DNA of 64,000 nucleotides from Onchocerca volvulus (taxonomy: Eukaryota > Nematoda > Chromadorea > Rhabditida > Onchocercidae): NCBI GenBank assembly GCA_000499405.2, contig HG738137.1:13075661-13139660 (forward strand), in the 5' to 3' direction. Under the pieces are notes generated by a model. That model was not told the origin of the DNA and ran no database searches. It saw only the letters and a program-made list of their open reading frames with translations. The position numbers and the translations under genes are program-made. Shown in pieces: positions 19,213 through 29,668 of the stretch. Each line of letters begins with the position of its first letter. The first letter of the stretch is position 1.

Positions 19213-19890
19213 TTCTGTTAATGTAGCGCTCAATTGATCGTTAACGATAAACTTTACATCATTTTTATACCTGACAACTTCACCCCCGGAAAGTACTTTA
19301 CCGGCGATTGAAAGAATTAATCCACCAAGCGTAACGTAATCCTCTTCGGGATCACGTAATTCTATTTTTAAATTTTCCTCTATATTTTGTAGAAGAACTC
19401 TTGCTGACATCTCAAACTTATTTTGAGATAACTTGATGATTGTGCATTCAAAAGTTTATTTCCACTATTAACGTTCGGTACTAATTTTTCTGTGACGTCG
19501 ATCATTGAAATTAAGCCATCAGTTTCAGCATATTCTTCTCGCAAAACAGCTGAATGTGGCCTAGCAAATTTTATTTTAATAAAAAGGTTAGTAATCTTCA
19601 TTGAAGGCGAAACAAATATTACATTTTGTACAAAGCTTTTCAAGTCTCTCACTTTTATCAAAAAGAACATCTATCCATAAAAGAATCCTATTATGTTATC
19701 AAAGTTATTCTTATAAACCAGTATTTTAGTGTGATAAGTACTTCTTATCTTTTTTATTACTTCACGTCTGCTTGATCAACATCCAATGCACATATTTCTG
19801 TGCGTGGAGTCATTATATCAGTTATATTACAGTTGAAGCTTCAACAAAGGTTTTGGAAGATTTCAAAAATTTCTTTTTCTGATATTATAA
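19213..19890 (-). pseudogene. HlyC/CorC-family (CBS-domain) bacterial gene remnant, likely Wolbachia-derived
   Basis: Minus-strand frames recover a HlyC/CorC protein in order. First is DIMTPRTEICALDVDQA (first CBS domain, MTPR signature), then STYHTKILVYKNNFDNIIGF and VRDLKSFVQNVIFVSPSMKI. Next are KFARPHSAVLREEYAETDGL and SMIDVTEKL, matching the usual hmAvVvDEyGgtdGlvT.eDi.E. Last is VTLGGLILSIAGKVLSGGEV then YKNDVKFIVND, the C-terminal transporter-associated domain. The family is bacterial (Mg/Co efflux or haemolysin-like). Frames shift near 19400, 19560 and 19690 and stops are present, so it is dead. AT-rich codons and the nematode setting point to a nuclear Wolbachia insert. Confidence 0.82.
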
Positions 19891-21000
19891 GTTTCTTTTA
19901 GGAATTGTAAACATTTATAGTTGATCATGGAATTATAAAGTATCATTAATAACAACATGTCTTTTTTCTAATTTTTTTTATTTTTTGTATAATACCATCA
20001 TCAATCTCTGTGTTTGTTCTTCCTTTTCCTGCTATGCCCAAATATAAGTAATCATACAGGTAATAATACAATAAGAATGATACAACGATGAAAGTTTTGA
20101 TTGACTAAAGTGAATGATTCAAAATATGTTATTTCTGCAAATTCTAATGGTACTGATTACATTGCTTTGAAAGTCTTTTTTGATTAATGCTTTTTTTTTT
20201 TTTTGCTGATCTCAGTTTATTTATGCATCTTTAACTTTCTTCTTCAGCGTTTTTATTTAATAATAGATTAAATGGCTGGCCGTATTTTTATTTTCTGATG
20301 TATGGATGATCGAAACAATGTAGTGACACAGATTATATGAGGAATATAGATATAATAAATATAAGAAAACAATATAAATACAGGAAAATAAGTACAGAAA
20401 ATGAATTCAAAATATCAAGTTTGAAAAAAAAAGGCAAAGTTAAAGTTATCGCACAACATTCATTAACAGGATTTCCAATAACTTTCAAGGTTATCACTTT
20501 TTTTTAAAGCGATTTTCATCTATATATTTTTTCCTCAATTTTTTGTTTGGAAAAAAAAGTTTTTTTTTTGAAAAGAGAAATTCAAAAAACGAAGTTTTTT
20601 TTCCTGTCATCGTTTTTTAAGAAAATGGAAGTGTAACTTTGAAGCCTGTAGCAATGAATTATTAAGATTTTTTTTTTTTACTGCAGTTTTTATTACTGAT
20701 AATTTTTGTTCATTCAATAAAAAATTCATTTTATAATGAATTTGCATTCATTGACTTTTAATACATATGATATTAGATTCCAAATTGGTTGAATTTTCAA
20801 GTAATTCGTTACGAAAAAAAGCGGAAACTTTGCATCTACCATTTCAACTTCATTTATTCATTACATCTTTGTAATTTAATAAATCAATGGGGAGGTATCA
20901 TTTGAACATTATTGAAACAGTACTTAGAGAGAATATTCATTATAAATGGCTCATCATAGCAAAAAAATAGAATCAAAACGAAATGCAAAAATTCAATAAA
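19891..21000. other. Start of host repeat unit 1, non-coding
   Basis: Sequence from about 20130 onward recurs at about 26840 and 36440 (anchor TTTGAAAGTCTT at 20166, 26866 and 36464). T tracts are common. No gene is seen. Confidence 0.6.
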
Positions 21001-21004
21001 GCGC

Positions 21005-21150
21005 ATCCGATTGTAATGGTATAAAACGGGTTCGGATGCGCGATTTTTGTAAAGGTCAAGATCAAAATATAATATATAAAGTAGTCGAGTTGGAAAACTC
21101 ATTATCAGCAGACCGATTGGTACTCGTTCTACTCAACTGATATCAAATTG
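21005..21150 (+). promoter_or_regulatory. Conserved upstream block with TATA box, unit 1
   Basis: A block conserved in units 1-3. Its parts are AAAACGGGTTCGGA, then ATATATAAAGTAG (TATA, about 21071-21084), then a GAGTTGGAAAA(C/T)TC segment, then ATTATCAGCAG and GGTACTC. Transcription would begin around ATTATCAGCAG by TATA spacing. It lies about 790 bp upstream of the secreted-protein ATG. Related blocks lie at 27475-27600 and 37225-37360. Confidence 0.6.
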
Positions 21151-21871
21151 CTATTTAATTTAAGGACGTATTGTTAAAAATCATCTAATTTGGGCTTCCT
21201 TATCCCTCTCAAAACATCTAAATAGAAAAGATCATATATTTCTTTTTTTTTTAAATTTTTTTCTTATAAATCATGGCTGATCGTTACTTTTCCTAATTAT
21301 ATCAATAGTTTCAGTTCTTATCAGTAGAAATAAAAGTAATAAATAGTGTTATCTGAGATTTTGTATAATTCCAAACCAACATGTGAATTTGTCGTAATTC
21401 AGAAACAAATATCGATTTAAAATATGAAATACAATCAATATTTCAGTATATACGTTAGTATGTTGTAGTTTGTTTTTCATTTTTCTTTCTATAATGCATA
21501 CGTGAGAACCTAAAATGCTTAATATCTAAATTTTAATTTGGCAAATACACAGAAAATAATGTAGATTATTTTATTTCATTTAATCCCACAAACTTTTGTC
21601 ATTAAATTAATTTCGTCTTGAATATATTTACCTGATGGCGACATTTTTTATCATTTAGAAAATATTTAAAAATTTAAGTCGCCTGGAAAAGCGATTTAAA
21701 TATTTTCTTACGATGTTATTCTGATGGATTCGTATGTATGATTAGCACTGGTAATAATTGTGATCTATCATTCCACATAACGACATTTCTTAGCCTCTAC
21801 CTCATAAAATGATGGCTTAAAAAAATTTCTCAAATTGCGAATCAGCGTGACTTTGCCAACATTTCAGAATA

Positions 21872-22543
21872 ATGAGATTCACATGTATTATATTCATGCT
21901 GTCATTGATGCTGCCAGTAATGACAGCTGACTTTGATATTTCAGCGAGAAATAGTGATTCTGAAAGTACTGTTGACAAACAAGCCTCATTCAGAAGTGTT
22001 CGGTTTAAACGATATCCTTATGACATTTATTTAGGGGACCCCTATCGTTTTCCTCCATACTGTGCGCTCTGCAATGGAGGAAGAGGACGGAAAGAAATGT
22101 TGTAGAACTGGTGGTTATATGTTAGTACATTCTATGTATATTCCATGTTATGAATTCTATTTTTTAAAATATTCGAAAGGGACAAAGATAGAATTTTGTT
22201 AGCAATGCCCATTAACAGTTAATATTTTCGCAAAAAATTATTAAAGATGAACAGATTTAATGTTAAAAGTTATTACTACATTTATGGCATTAAATAACCC
22301 ATTCTTTCTGATGCCTATTTATCATAAAAATAAAAATGAAATAAGAGTTTATCTGAAAAAAAAAACAAAAAACAAAAAAAAAAAAAAAAAAAAGAAAGAA
22401 AGGAAAAAAGATGGAAAAATTGAAGAATAAAGAATTGTTAAAAATGTTCAAATAATTAATTAAAATAACAAAACGATAAATTTCAGGTACCGTTGTGGCT
22501 GTTCCCGATTTCAATGTCATGGATAAAAGAGTTGCTCTTTTGA
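21872..22543 (+). CDS. Small secreted protein family, copy 1 (Cys/Tyr type, stop before tail)
   Basis: Exon 1 is 21872-22120 and exon 2 is 22487-22543 (GTTAGT donor, TTTCAG acceptor). The ATG follows ATTTCAG by four bases, as in trans-spliced genes. A 20-residue signal peptide (ending MTAD) is followed by a pro-region to RFKR (about 45-48) and a core with YPYDIYLGDPYRFPPY and a CALC pair. An in-frame TAG at 22103-22105 comes right after KEML, where the other copies read KEMFRNWWLH. Exon 2 nonetheless still encodes the conserved tail (VPLWLFPISMSWIKELLF). The product is therefore 77 residues without tail, or the gene has recently been disabled. Confidence 0.65.
22330..22425. repeat. A-rich low-complexity run inside the intron
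   Basis: A run of A with scattered C and G lies in the copy 1 intron. It gives a spurious minus-strand phenylalanine-rich ORF. Confidence 0.8.
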
Positions 22544-23700
22544 AATTCAACAAAAATTATCATTAACAATTACAATATTTCAATCATTTATCAAATGGAA
22601 TTGAAATACCGCGAAAACATTTTAAAAATATAAATTTTATCTCTTCGCATTTTTTTTTTTTAAATATTTGTACATAATACAATAGACTTGATTTGATCTA
22701 CCAACAACATAAGAATACAACAAGATATAAATATACGTACAAATACACGTAAATGCAAACATTCACTTATAGCTTTCAAAATTTCCCAAGAATTATTCAT
22801 CTTCCCACCGTTCATTTTTGAAAATTGAAGGATCTGTATGAAATATCCGTTGCAAAAAAAATAACTGTTAGAGCAATAAATAAAATTTTAGAGGAATTCG
22901 TTATTGGATCATTTTATGCTAAGATACAAAAAAAAAAAAAAATTATGAACGAAAAAACTTTTGCTTCAAATTCCATTTTTTTTCTTTTATGACATTACTT
23001 CTTCTTCCATTCGTTTTCATGTCATGCATATTTCTGAAATATTTTCAACAGGCAATGATTCATCATTGATGTACTTTGATTTGTATTTAAATTGTTTGAT
23101 TCTTAGTATACTTGATACTATTGCAATATTCTGCCAAATTTAATTTTTAAATTTTGCAATAGACTTAATTTTTAAATAATTTTTTTTCTTCGGTTTTCTG
23201 AAATTTCTGTTCACTGTAACTCTTTCAAAATAGGAACAATTAAACAATGTGAAGTTTAGTTCATTTTTTTTTCTTTGCTGAAAATAAGTTAATCAAAGTT
23301 TTGGATCGAGTAATGATATAACTCGGAAAGAGGCAGGAAAGAAGGTGTAGTCTATTCGTTTCGAGTAACTGGTGTAATGTCACAATATTATGTTATGATC
23401 AGACGAAATATTATATTTGTATGAATTGTAAAGAACAAATTTTTTTTTAGAGTGAAGTAAGCTTAAATAAAATTCAGCAATTTAAAACTGGATGATTATC
23501 TGTCAGTTTGTTTGTGATGAATAAATCAAAACTACCCATTTATGAATTAAAGGTTTACCATAATTAAAAATTAACAACGGATTAAAAAATTATATTTGTT
23601 TAGACGTTTGCGCCATCTGCTGATAAGAGAAAGATATCATCTTGTAATAGATAACATAATTTTTATTCTTTTGTTTATATTTTATTTTCCAAAAAACTGC
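22544..23700. other. Unit 1 DNA downstream of copy 1
   Basis: Non-coding, with clear paralogous sequence at 29669-30955. It includes a GCGCCATCTG motif near 23611, repeated at 30888. No gene is seen; the ORF at 22961-23143 is T-rich and not conserved as protein. Confidence 0.55.
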
Positions 23701-23710
23701 ATTTTTTCAG

Positions 23711-24458
23711 CACAAGTTAATTACATTTTTTGTATAAAAATATGCAGCAAGTAAGTGAGTTTTGGAAATTTGATTTCTTTATTTAATTACAATTTTAATA
23801 ACAAAATATAGATTGCTTTTAAGTTAAGCCAACTTTTATCTTCTATTGCTTAAAATTACCTAAAAATTATTTATTTATTCAGTTTTTTGGTAAGAATAAA
23901 TATGTTATTATAACTAAATTGATAGCTTTGACAAATGAATTTTTTAAATATATTAAGTAGACACTAATCTAAATAAAAGTCTAATTTATTGTTTCAATAT
24001 TGACAATATTTGTTTATCTATTTTTTTTATTTACTTAGATTTAAACATGAAAAAAAATATAAAAAGTCTGAAACTATTAATGTTTACCAATAGTTATGTG
24101 CTAGCACACTACGAATTAATAAATTGATCGATGCAATTACTCGCAGAATTGCAGCTTAATTATTTTTTAATTTATCAAAGAGAGATACAATGCTTTTACT
24201 CCCAGAATTATATGACTGTAAAAACTTTTTAAATGCTTATTAAAAACACGCGCGATTAGTAGTTTAATTAATTTGCTTCATGTTCTACGAAATTTGCAAA
24301 TTTCCTCAAGTTAATAAGTATAATTCTATCTTTTCATACAGGAAACTGAATCTCAGTCACTGCTTGAATCTGAATCAGTTACCTATACAGACACAAATGA
24401 AGCTTATTGTCTGAATTATAAATGTAATAGTTCAAAACTTCAATTACAAAAAACATGA
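23711..24458 (+). CDS. Possible two-exon gene for a 41-residue peptide
   Basis: Exon 1 (23711-23750) follows a TTTTTTCAG acceptor, contains ATG CAG CAA and ends at a perfect GTAAGTGAG donor. Exon 2 (24342-24458) follows CATACAG and continues in phase: ETESQSLLESESVTYTDTNE, then AYCLNYKCNSSKL and LQKT, stop. Unit 2 has a homologous exon 2 (31228-31345) with the same frame and stop but has lost exon 1 by deletion. There is no signal peptide. The peptide is Ser/Glu-rich at the start with two Cys (one is Tyr in unit 2). I do not recognise it. Good splice sites and the shared frame are the support; expression is unproven. Confidence 0.4.
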
Positions 24459-24711
24459 AAAGTCATATTGAGAATTTTCCATTTTCATTGCGACATATTC
24501 TGACAGAATTTCATAAAACTTCCATTTTTCCTTTTTTTTTTTCTCAGAAATCTTTTAACATATGTCAAATAACTAAATAATGTAATTTATTCATTAATTT
24601 ATTTCTCAACCTTCTGGATCCTTCCATTCTTTCACATCACTGATTCTGTTAGATTCTTTCGCATCAATAGTATATAATTAAGAAATTTATAAAAAAATTC
24701 TTTACATGCAG

Positions 24712-24834
24712 TTCGAAACAAATGGAATTATTACTGATGACATAGTAAAGAGTGATGAAAATACAAAATAAATAGAATATCTGAAAAATTTTACAACAAA
24801 ATTATATGGAGTTTTGTTCCGTAACGTACGAAAT
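24712..24834 (+). other. Exon-like remnant (NGIITDDIVKS)
   Basis: After a TTTACATGCAG acceptor comes FETNGIITDDIVKSDENTK and a stop. Unit 2 has a longer open version at 31607-31837 (NGIINEKIVKS, then on to YSFRDVRNFF), which contains a GTAAGA donor-like site but has lost the acceptor AG. It is probably an exon of an ancestral gene shared by both units. The phase does not fit the exon at 24342 through its visible donor. Confidence 0.35.
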
Positions 24835-25411
24835 TTTTTTTCCTTTCATGTTTCATTTCTTAATATGATGATTATTAAAAGCCATCTAAATCATGAATTT
24901 TTCTAAAAATTTATTCATTTACGTCATTCTTTAGAAATGAAAGGAAAAGAAAGATAAGAATCATAAGTTTTATGAAGCGCCTAACACACTTTTCCTCGAC
25001 TATTAATTGTTCGTTATAAAAATATATTATGACAAACGTCACAACAAGATTTGTCGTTGAAAATGTCGATATAAAGGAAAAAAACTATAAATCATAAGTA
25101 AACAATGTATACAGGAATATTTTGCCTTTTCCATTATTCACCTCTATTAAACGAAGCGATCTTATGAAATAGATAATTCCAATTAGCAAATTATTTCTTT
25201 TTTGCGTGATGCAATATTTAATCTCATCGATAATTAAGCAAAGATCTTTCCTCAACTGTCTCTGATCATAAAAGCAATATTTCTGAATTCTAATTTCAGT
25301 AGAAACATCTCTAATTAAAGATCCACTAATATATTACTTTGATCTCTTAAATTAGAGATACAAATAATAATATGCTCCACGCAATCTTTCAAAATTAGTA
25401 ATGCGAGAGGA
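24835..25411. other. Unit 1 non-coding
   Basis: Paralogous to about 31800-32370. It contains the deleted remnant of the opposite-strand micro-ORF near 25000. No gene is seen. Confidence 0.5.
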
Positions 25412-25600
25412 ATGTTGTTGAACGGTTGCTTTTTACCGAATCATGATATTTTCGAACGATCAAATTTCCAGCCAGCCATCAGTTTTGAATCAAAATTACT
25501 GAAAGCTATCCATCAATTTATCACATCATTCTTCTCTCAACCTTTCTGTCATAAGATTGTCAACAATACGACCGGTGCAAATCCATTATCAATTTGTTAA
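25412..25600 (+). CDS. IHQFITSFF repeat ORF/exon, unit 1
   Basis: The open frame runs from 25412. The likely exon begins at 25472 after AAATTTCCAG and encodes PAISFESKLLKAIHQFITSF, then FSQPFCHKIVNNTTGANPLSIC. A block of about 240 bp around it is about 98% identical to 32371-32610, while flanking DNA of the two units is only about 70-85% alike by eye. This is either constraint or recent gene conversion. No signal peptide or known domain is seen. It could equally be a terminal exon or a conserved non-coding element that happens to be open. Confidence 0.4.
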   Translation: MLLNGCFLPNHDIFERSNFQPAISFESKLLKAIHQFITSFFSQPFCHKIVNNTTGANPLSIC

Positions 25601-27470
25601 TACGATCGGTCGCATGATCAATCTATCAGTTTCATTTATTCTAAACAACCACGAAAATCAGCTTTTGAAATAAATTGAAGTGCCTAACAACATTTTAAAT
25701 TTCAATTGGCTTATTGCCGTCACTTTCATGATTAAAAAACGCAAACTGCGACTGTGCGTACAATAAAATGCAAACAAATTAAAACATTAAAATATCCACG
25801 CAAATAAATTTAGAAACACAATGTAATAATTAATATAAAGTTTCAGCATTGATTTTTTTTGAAAATCAATCCTCAAACTCTGTATTCTTCTTTGAAAATA
25901 ATTTTCCAATTTCTTATTATGAAATTATGCAATCAATTTCATAAAAAACATTGAATAACAAGACTAACAAATATTTTGCAAAAATTCAGACTTTATAAAT
26001 ATTTTCCTTCGATACTATTCTGTAATTTTGCTTCACGGAAATTTTTTATCTGAAACAAATTGAGTAAATTTTGATTGATTGCCTATTAATTATTTTCTTC
26101 GTCTGTTTTGAAATAAAATTAAACGAAAACTTCCGATTTATTTCGTTCTGGCCTATACTAATAAAACAATCGTTTTGAATTATGCATTTATGCCATTAAC
26201 TTGTTCTTCATTCGTTCCAATATTTGGTATAACCTTCTCCGGAAAATTTAAGAGGAAAAGAAAAAGGTTTTAATGTTTAAACAATTTTATGATAAATGAT
26301 ATGATTGATAAAATTGCGACAATTTTGTGATTAATACCAATTGAAAAATATCGCCTGACAACACAACAATATTTAAATTTTCAAAGAAACGATTTCAGAC
26401 ATGAAGTAAAAGAAAAGCAAAGATTTAAAATGCAACAACTAGAAACAAAAAAAAATTGATTTATAAATTGCAAATGCCAATGACATGATGTAAAGTGAAA
26501 TATTTATGATGTAATTTACGATATTGATATGATAAATAATGCAACATTCAATGATATGGAGATCGATATCAATTGATATATATATATATATATATCAATT
26601 ATATATATATATATATATATAATATTTCATTCAAATTTTTGCTGTAACAAATGCTTAAAATTCAGGATAGTTATGGAACAAATGCAATGGACTTTTTTTT
26701 TATCCAATCTCATTCAAATTACTTCTAATATTTAACTTATCACTAGATTCACTCATTTAGATAGTAATATATGATGAATAATGCAAAGATGGAAGATTTG
26801 ATGGATCAAATCGAAATGTTCAGAATATGATATTTCAGGAAATTCTAAGGATATTACTACATTGCTTTGAAAGTCTTTATTGATAATATCATTGATTATT
26901 ACCATTTTTTTGTTGTTGATTTGAGTTTATACATGCTTTCTTGATTTTTTTCTGCAAAGTCTTTTGTTTGGTTACTAACTAATTGGTGATTAAGTAATTG
27001 AATACGCTTTTATCTTCTGATGTGCACACTATCGAACTTAAAATGCTTAATCTGAAGTGACAAATTTAAAACTATAACACAACATTTATTACTGGGAATT
27101 CCAATAATTTTCAAGGTTATCATTTTTTTCTTTTTTTTTTTTTAACCATGTCATTCGAATATTCTTCGTTTTTGGAAAAAAAGAAATCAAAGTGTAATTT
27201 TGTAGCCTACAGCGATGAAATATAAAGTTTTTATTAGTGATGTAAAAAATTCATTAAACATTAGTTTGTATTCATTGGTCTTTAATTTTTATGCTATTGA
27301 TTCTAAATTGATTAAATTTTAAATGATTTATTCAAGAAAACTTTGCACTTTTCATTTTTATTTCGCTTATTTTTCGCATTATTGTAATTAATTTGTTAAA
27401 TCAATGAAGAGCTATCATTTAAACGTCGTAATTAGAAATTAATTGAGATGCAGTCATTTTACAAAGCACA
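25601..27470. other. Junction of units 1 and 2
   Basis: Non-coding duplicated DNA. A segment near 26100-26240 recurs at about 33000-33190, 51400-51540 and 62400-62600. Unit 2 begins near 26840. Confidence 0.55.
26571..26622. repeat. AT dinucleotide repeat with flanking palindrome
   Basis: ATATCAATTGATAT runs into (AT)n, then ATCAATT and a second (AT)n. It is a likely cruciform or slippage site. Confidence 0.85.
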
Positions 27471-27474
27471 TCCG

Positions 27475-27600
27475 ACTGTAATGGAACAAAACGGGTTCGG
27501 ACAGAAGGTCAAGATAAAAACCTAATATAAAAAGTAATCGAGCTGGAAAATTCATTATCAGCAGGCCAGCTGGTACCCATTCTATCCAACTGATATCAAA
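27475..27600 (+). promoter_or_regulatory. Conserved upstream block, unit 2
   Basis: It keeps AAAACGGGTTCGGA, TAATATAAAAAGTA, GAGCTGGAAAATTC, ATTATCAGCAGG and GGTACCC. The TATA box is weakened (TATAAAAA) and about 10 bp are missing next to it compared with unit 1. It lies about 1.5 kb upstream of copy 2. Confidence 0.5.
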
Positions 27601-29027
27601 AGATTGTATAATTTAAGGACGTTTCATCGAAGATCACTCTCAATCAAACTATCGTAAATGTTTTATGCTGATTCTCATTCACGCAAATCTAATATCTGCA
27701 AAGTCGATGCCTAATCTTTTTTGGAATTATTTGAAAACGCGTAATCTTTCAAATTATTTTCTAACTGATCACCTAATTAATAGTACAATGGAAAAATTAC
27801 TATATTAAGAGGTTACTTAATCAATCAACTGATCTGTTAAGCTTAGAAAGTCGTGAGACAGTTCGGTTTATAATTGATACTAAGTGACTGCAAGATTTTC
27901 AACATGACATGCTTAAAGGATGAAATTTTTGATTGGAAGTCTTACAACTACTATTTGTTTAAAAATTTACGCATTTTTTTAATATAAAAATTCAGCTTTT
28001 TTAACGAAATTTTATTTGAAAATATTGAAACAAAAAAGAACGAAGCAAGTTTGTTGCATGTCAAAAGACGAATGAGATTTAAAAGAATTTTTTTCAATAA
28101 TCATCCCTTATGCTTTTTACTGCTGTTCCATTAAATCTAACAGATGGATATTTCATTTATATATATATAAATGAAATATCCATTGTTATATATATATAAC
28201 AATGGATATTAAATATGAATGCCTTTAATGTAAATCATTAATATCTTCGGCATATATAAAAAAAACTTGATTTTTCAATTCTACGAATTATCTATTTACT
28301 AAAGTTATTTAACACCTATTTCTTATCACTTTGGAAATGTCGCACCTTTTTTCTTGTACGATATTTGTCGGAATATTCAGGCAAATTACTAAAGAAGATA
28401 CACAAATTTTCCATTTTTAATGAAAAATATATCATAATTAATTTTTTTAATATATGAATATGTTTCCGATACTATTTAGTAAAATTATAAATGATAAATA
28501 ATACTATCTGAAATTTTATATAATTCCAAATCAAAATATCAATCTGTAGTGATTCAGAAATATCAATATATGCAAAATAAGCAATACATTCGTTGATATT
28601 TTAATGTACGCTAGTAAGCTTCAGTTTATACTTCATTTGATTAACATACATTCATTTCCCTTTCTATAATATATGCATGCAAATCTGAAATGATTAATAA
28701 TTTCAGTTTAAAAAAAAATGAAACGAGTTGATTACTTCGCAGTTTTGCAAAATGTACAGAAGATAATGTGGATAACAGTTTTTTATATTTTACATGATCT
28801 CAAAAACTTTTTTTATCATATTAATTTCTTCCTGAATATATCTAACAATGATTGCAGCTTTTTTACGAAATAAAAAATATTTTCCCATATGGATTCGCAT
28901 GATAACCACTAATAATGATATCCAATGTTTCATATGATAATTTTTCTGAAGCTTCTAGCTAGCAAAATAATGATTAAGAAAAATTCTCAGATTATGATTC
29001 AGGAAAACTTTACAAAATTTCAGGAAA
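27601..29027. other. Unit 2 non-coding before copy 2
   Basis: No gene is seen. It holds the double palindrome at 28145-28210, which is absent from units 1 and 3. Confidence 0.55.
28145..28210. repeat. Two overlapping perfect palindromes
   Basis: 28145-28182 is a perfect 38-bp palindrome (TGGATATTTCATTTATATA and its complement). 28175-28210 is a perfect 36-bp palindrome (AATATCCATTGTTATATA and its complement). They share 8 bp, so only one can extrude at a time. Confidence 0.93.
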
Positions 29028-29668
29028 ATGAGATTGAAGTGGATTGTATTATCGTTATTGTTGATGTTACCAGCAATGATAGCTGACATCGATACTTCAA
29101 TGGTAAATGATAATCCCGCAAGTACTGCTAACAAACAGTATTTACTCAGAAGTAATCGGTCAAAATGATTTTATGATATTTTTATAGATACATATGGCTT
29201 TAGCCCGACTTGTCCGCATCATTGCACATCTGCAGGAACAGGAAAAAGGAGAGAAATAAACGGCTGGTTGCATGTTAGTTCATTTTTCATATATTTCATT
29301 CATTTTCTAACTGCAAATTTTATTTTTTTCAAAATCCAAAAAAGACAACAAAAGAATTCTGTCAGCGATTTTAATTAACAATCTAATTTATATTTCTATG
29401 AAAATTATGAAAGCTGGACGGATTTAATGTTAAAAAATATTATGACGTTAAATTAACTCAACAACTTACTATTATGTATCTATCATAAATGAAAATAATA
29501 GCAATGGCAACCGAAAAAAAAAGGAAAAGATGAAAAAACTAAATGATAAGGGATTGCTAAAAATGATAAAGCAATTAACTATTATAAGAAAACGGCAAAC
29601 ATTAACTTCAGATATTGTTGGTGCTACTAGCGATATTAGTGTCATGGATGAAGGCGCTGCTTTTTTGA
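29028..29668 (+). pseudogene. Small secreted protein family, copy 2 (stop at the dibasic site)
   Basis: Exon 1 is 29028-29273 and exon 2 is 29612-29668. AATTTCAG lies four bases before the ATG and the GTTAGT donor is kept. The signal peptide (MRLKWIVLSLLLMLPAMIA) and pro-region are intact. TGA at 29166-29168 replaces the Arg codon of the usual KR processing site, a single CGA-to-TGA-type change. After it the frame stays open through YDIFIDTYGFSPTC, a C-x3-C pair and GWLH, and exon 2 (ILLVLLAILVSWMKALLF) is in phase. Death is therefore recent, or only the pro-peptide is made. Confidence 0.75.

Noticed and set aside
24342..24770. Splicing the 24342 exon to the NGIITDDIVKS exon through the GTAATA donor at 24424
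   Set aside because: The join puts the second exon out of frame and ends after eight codons.
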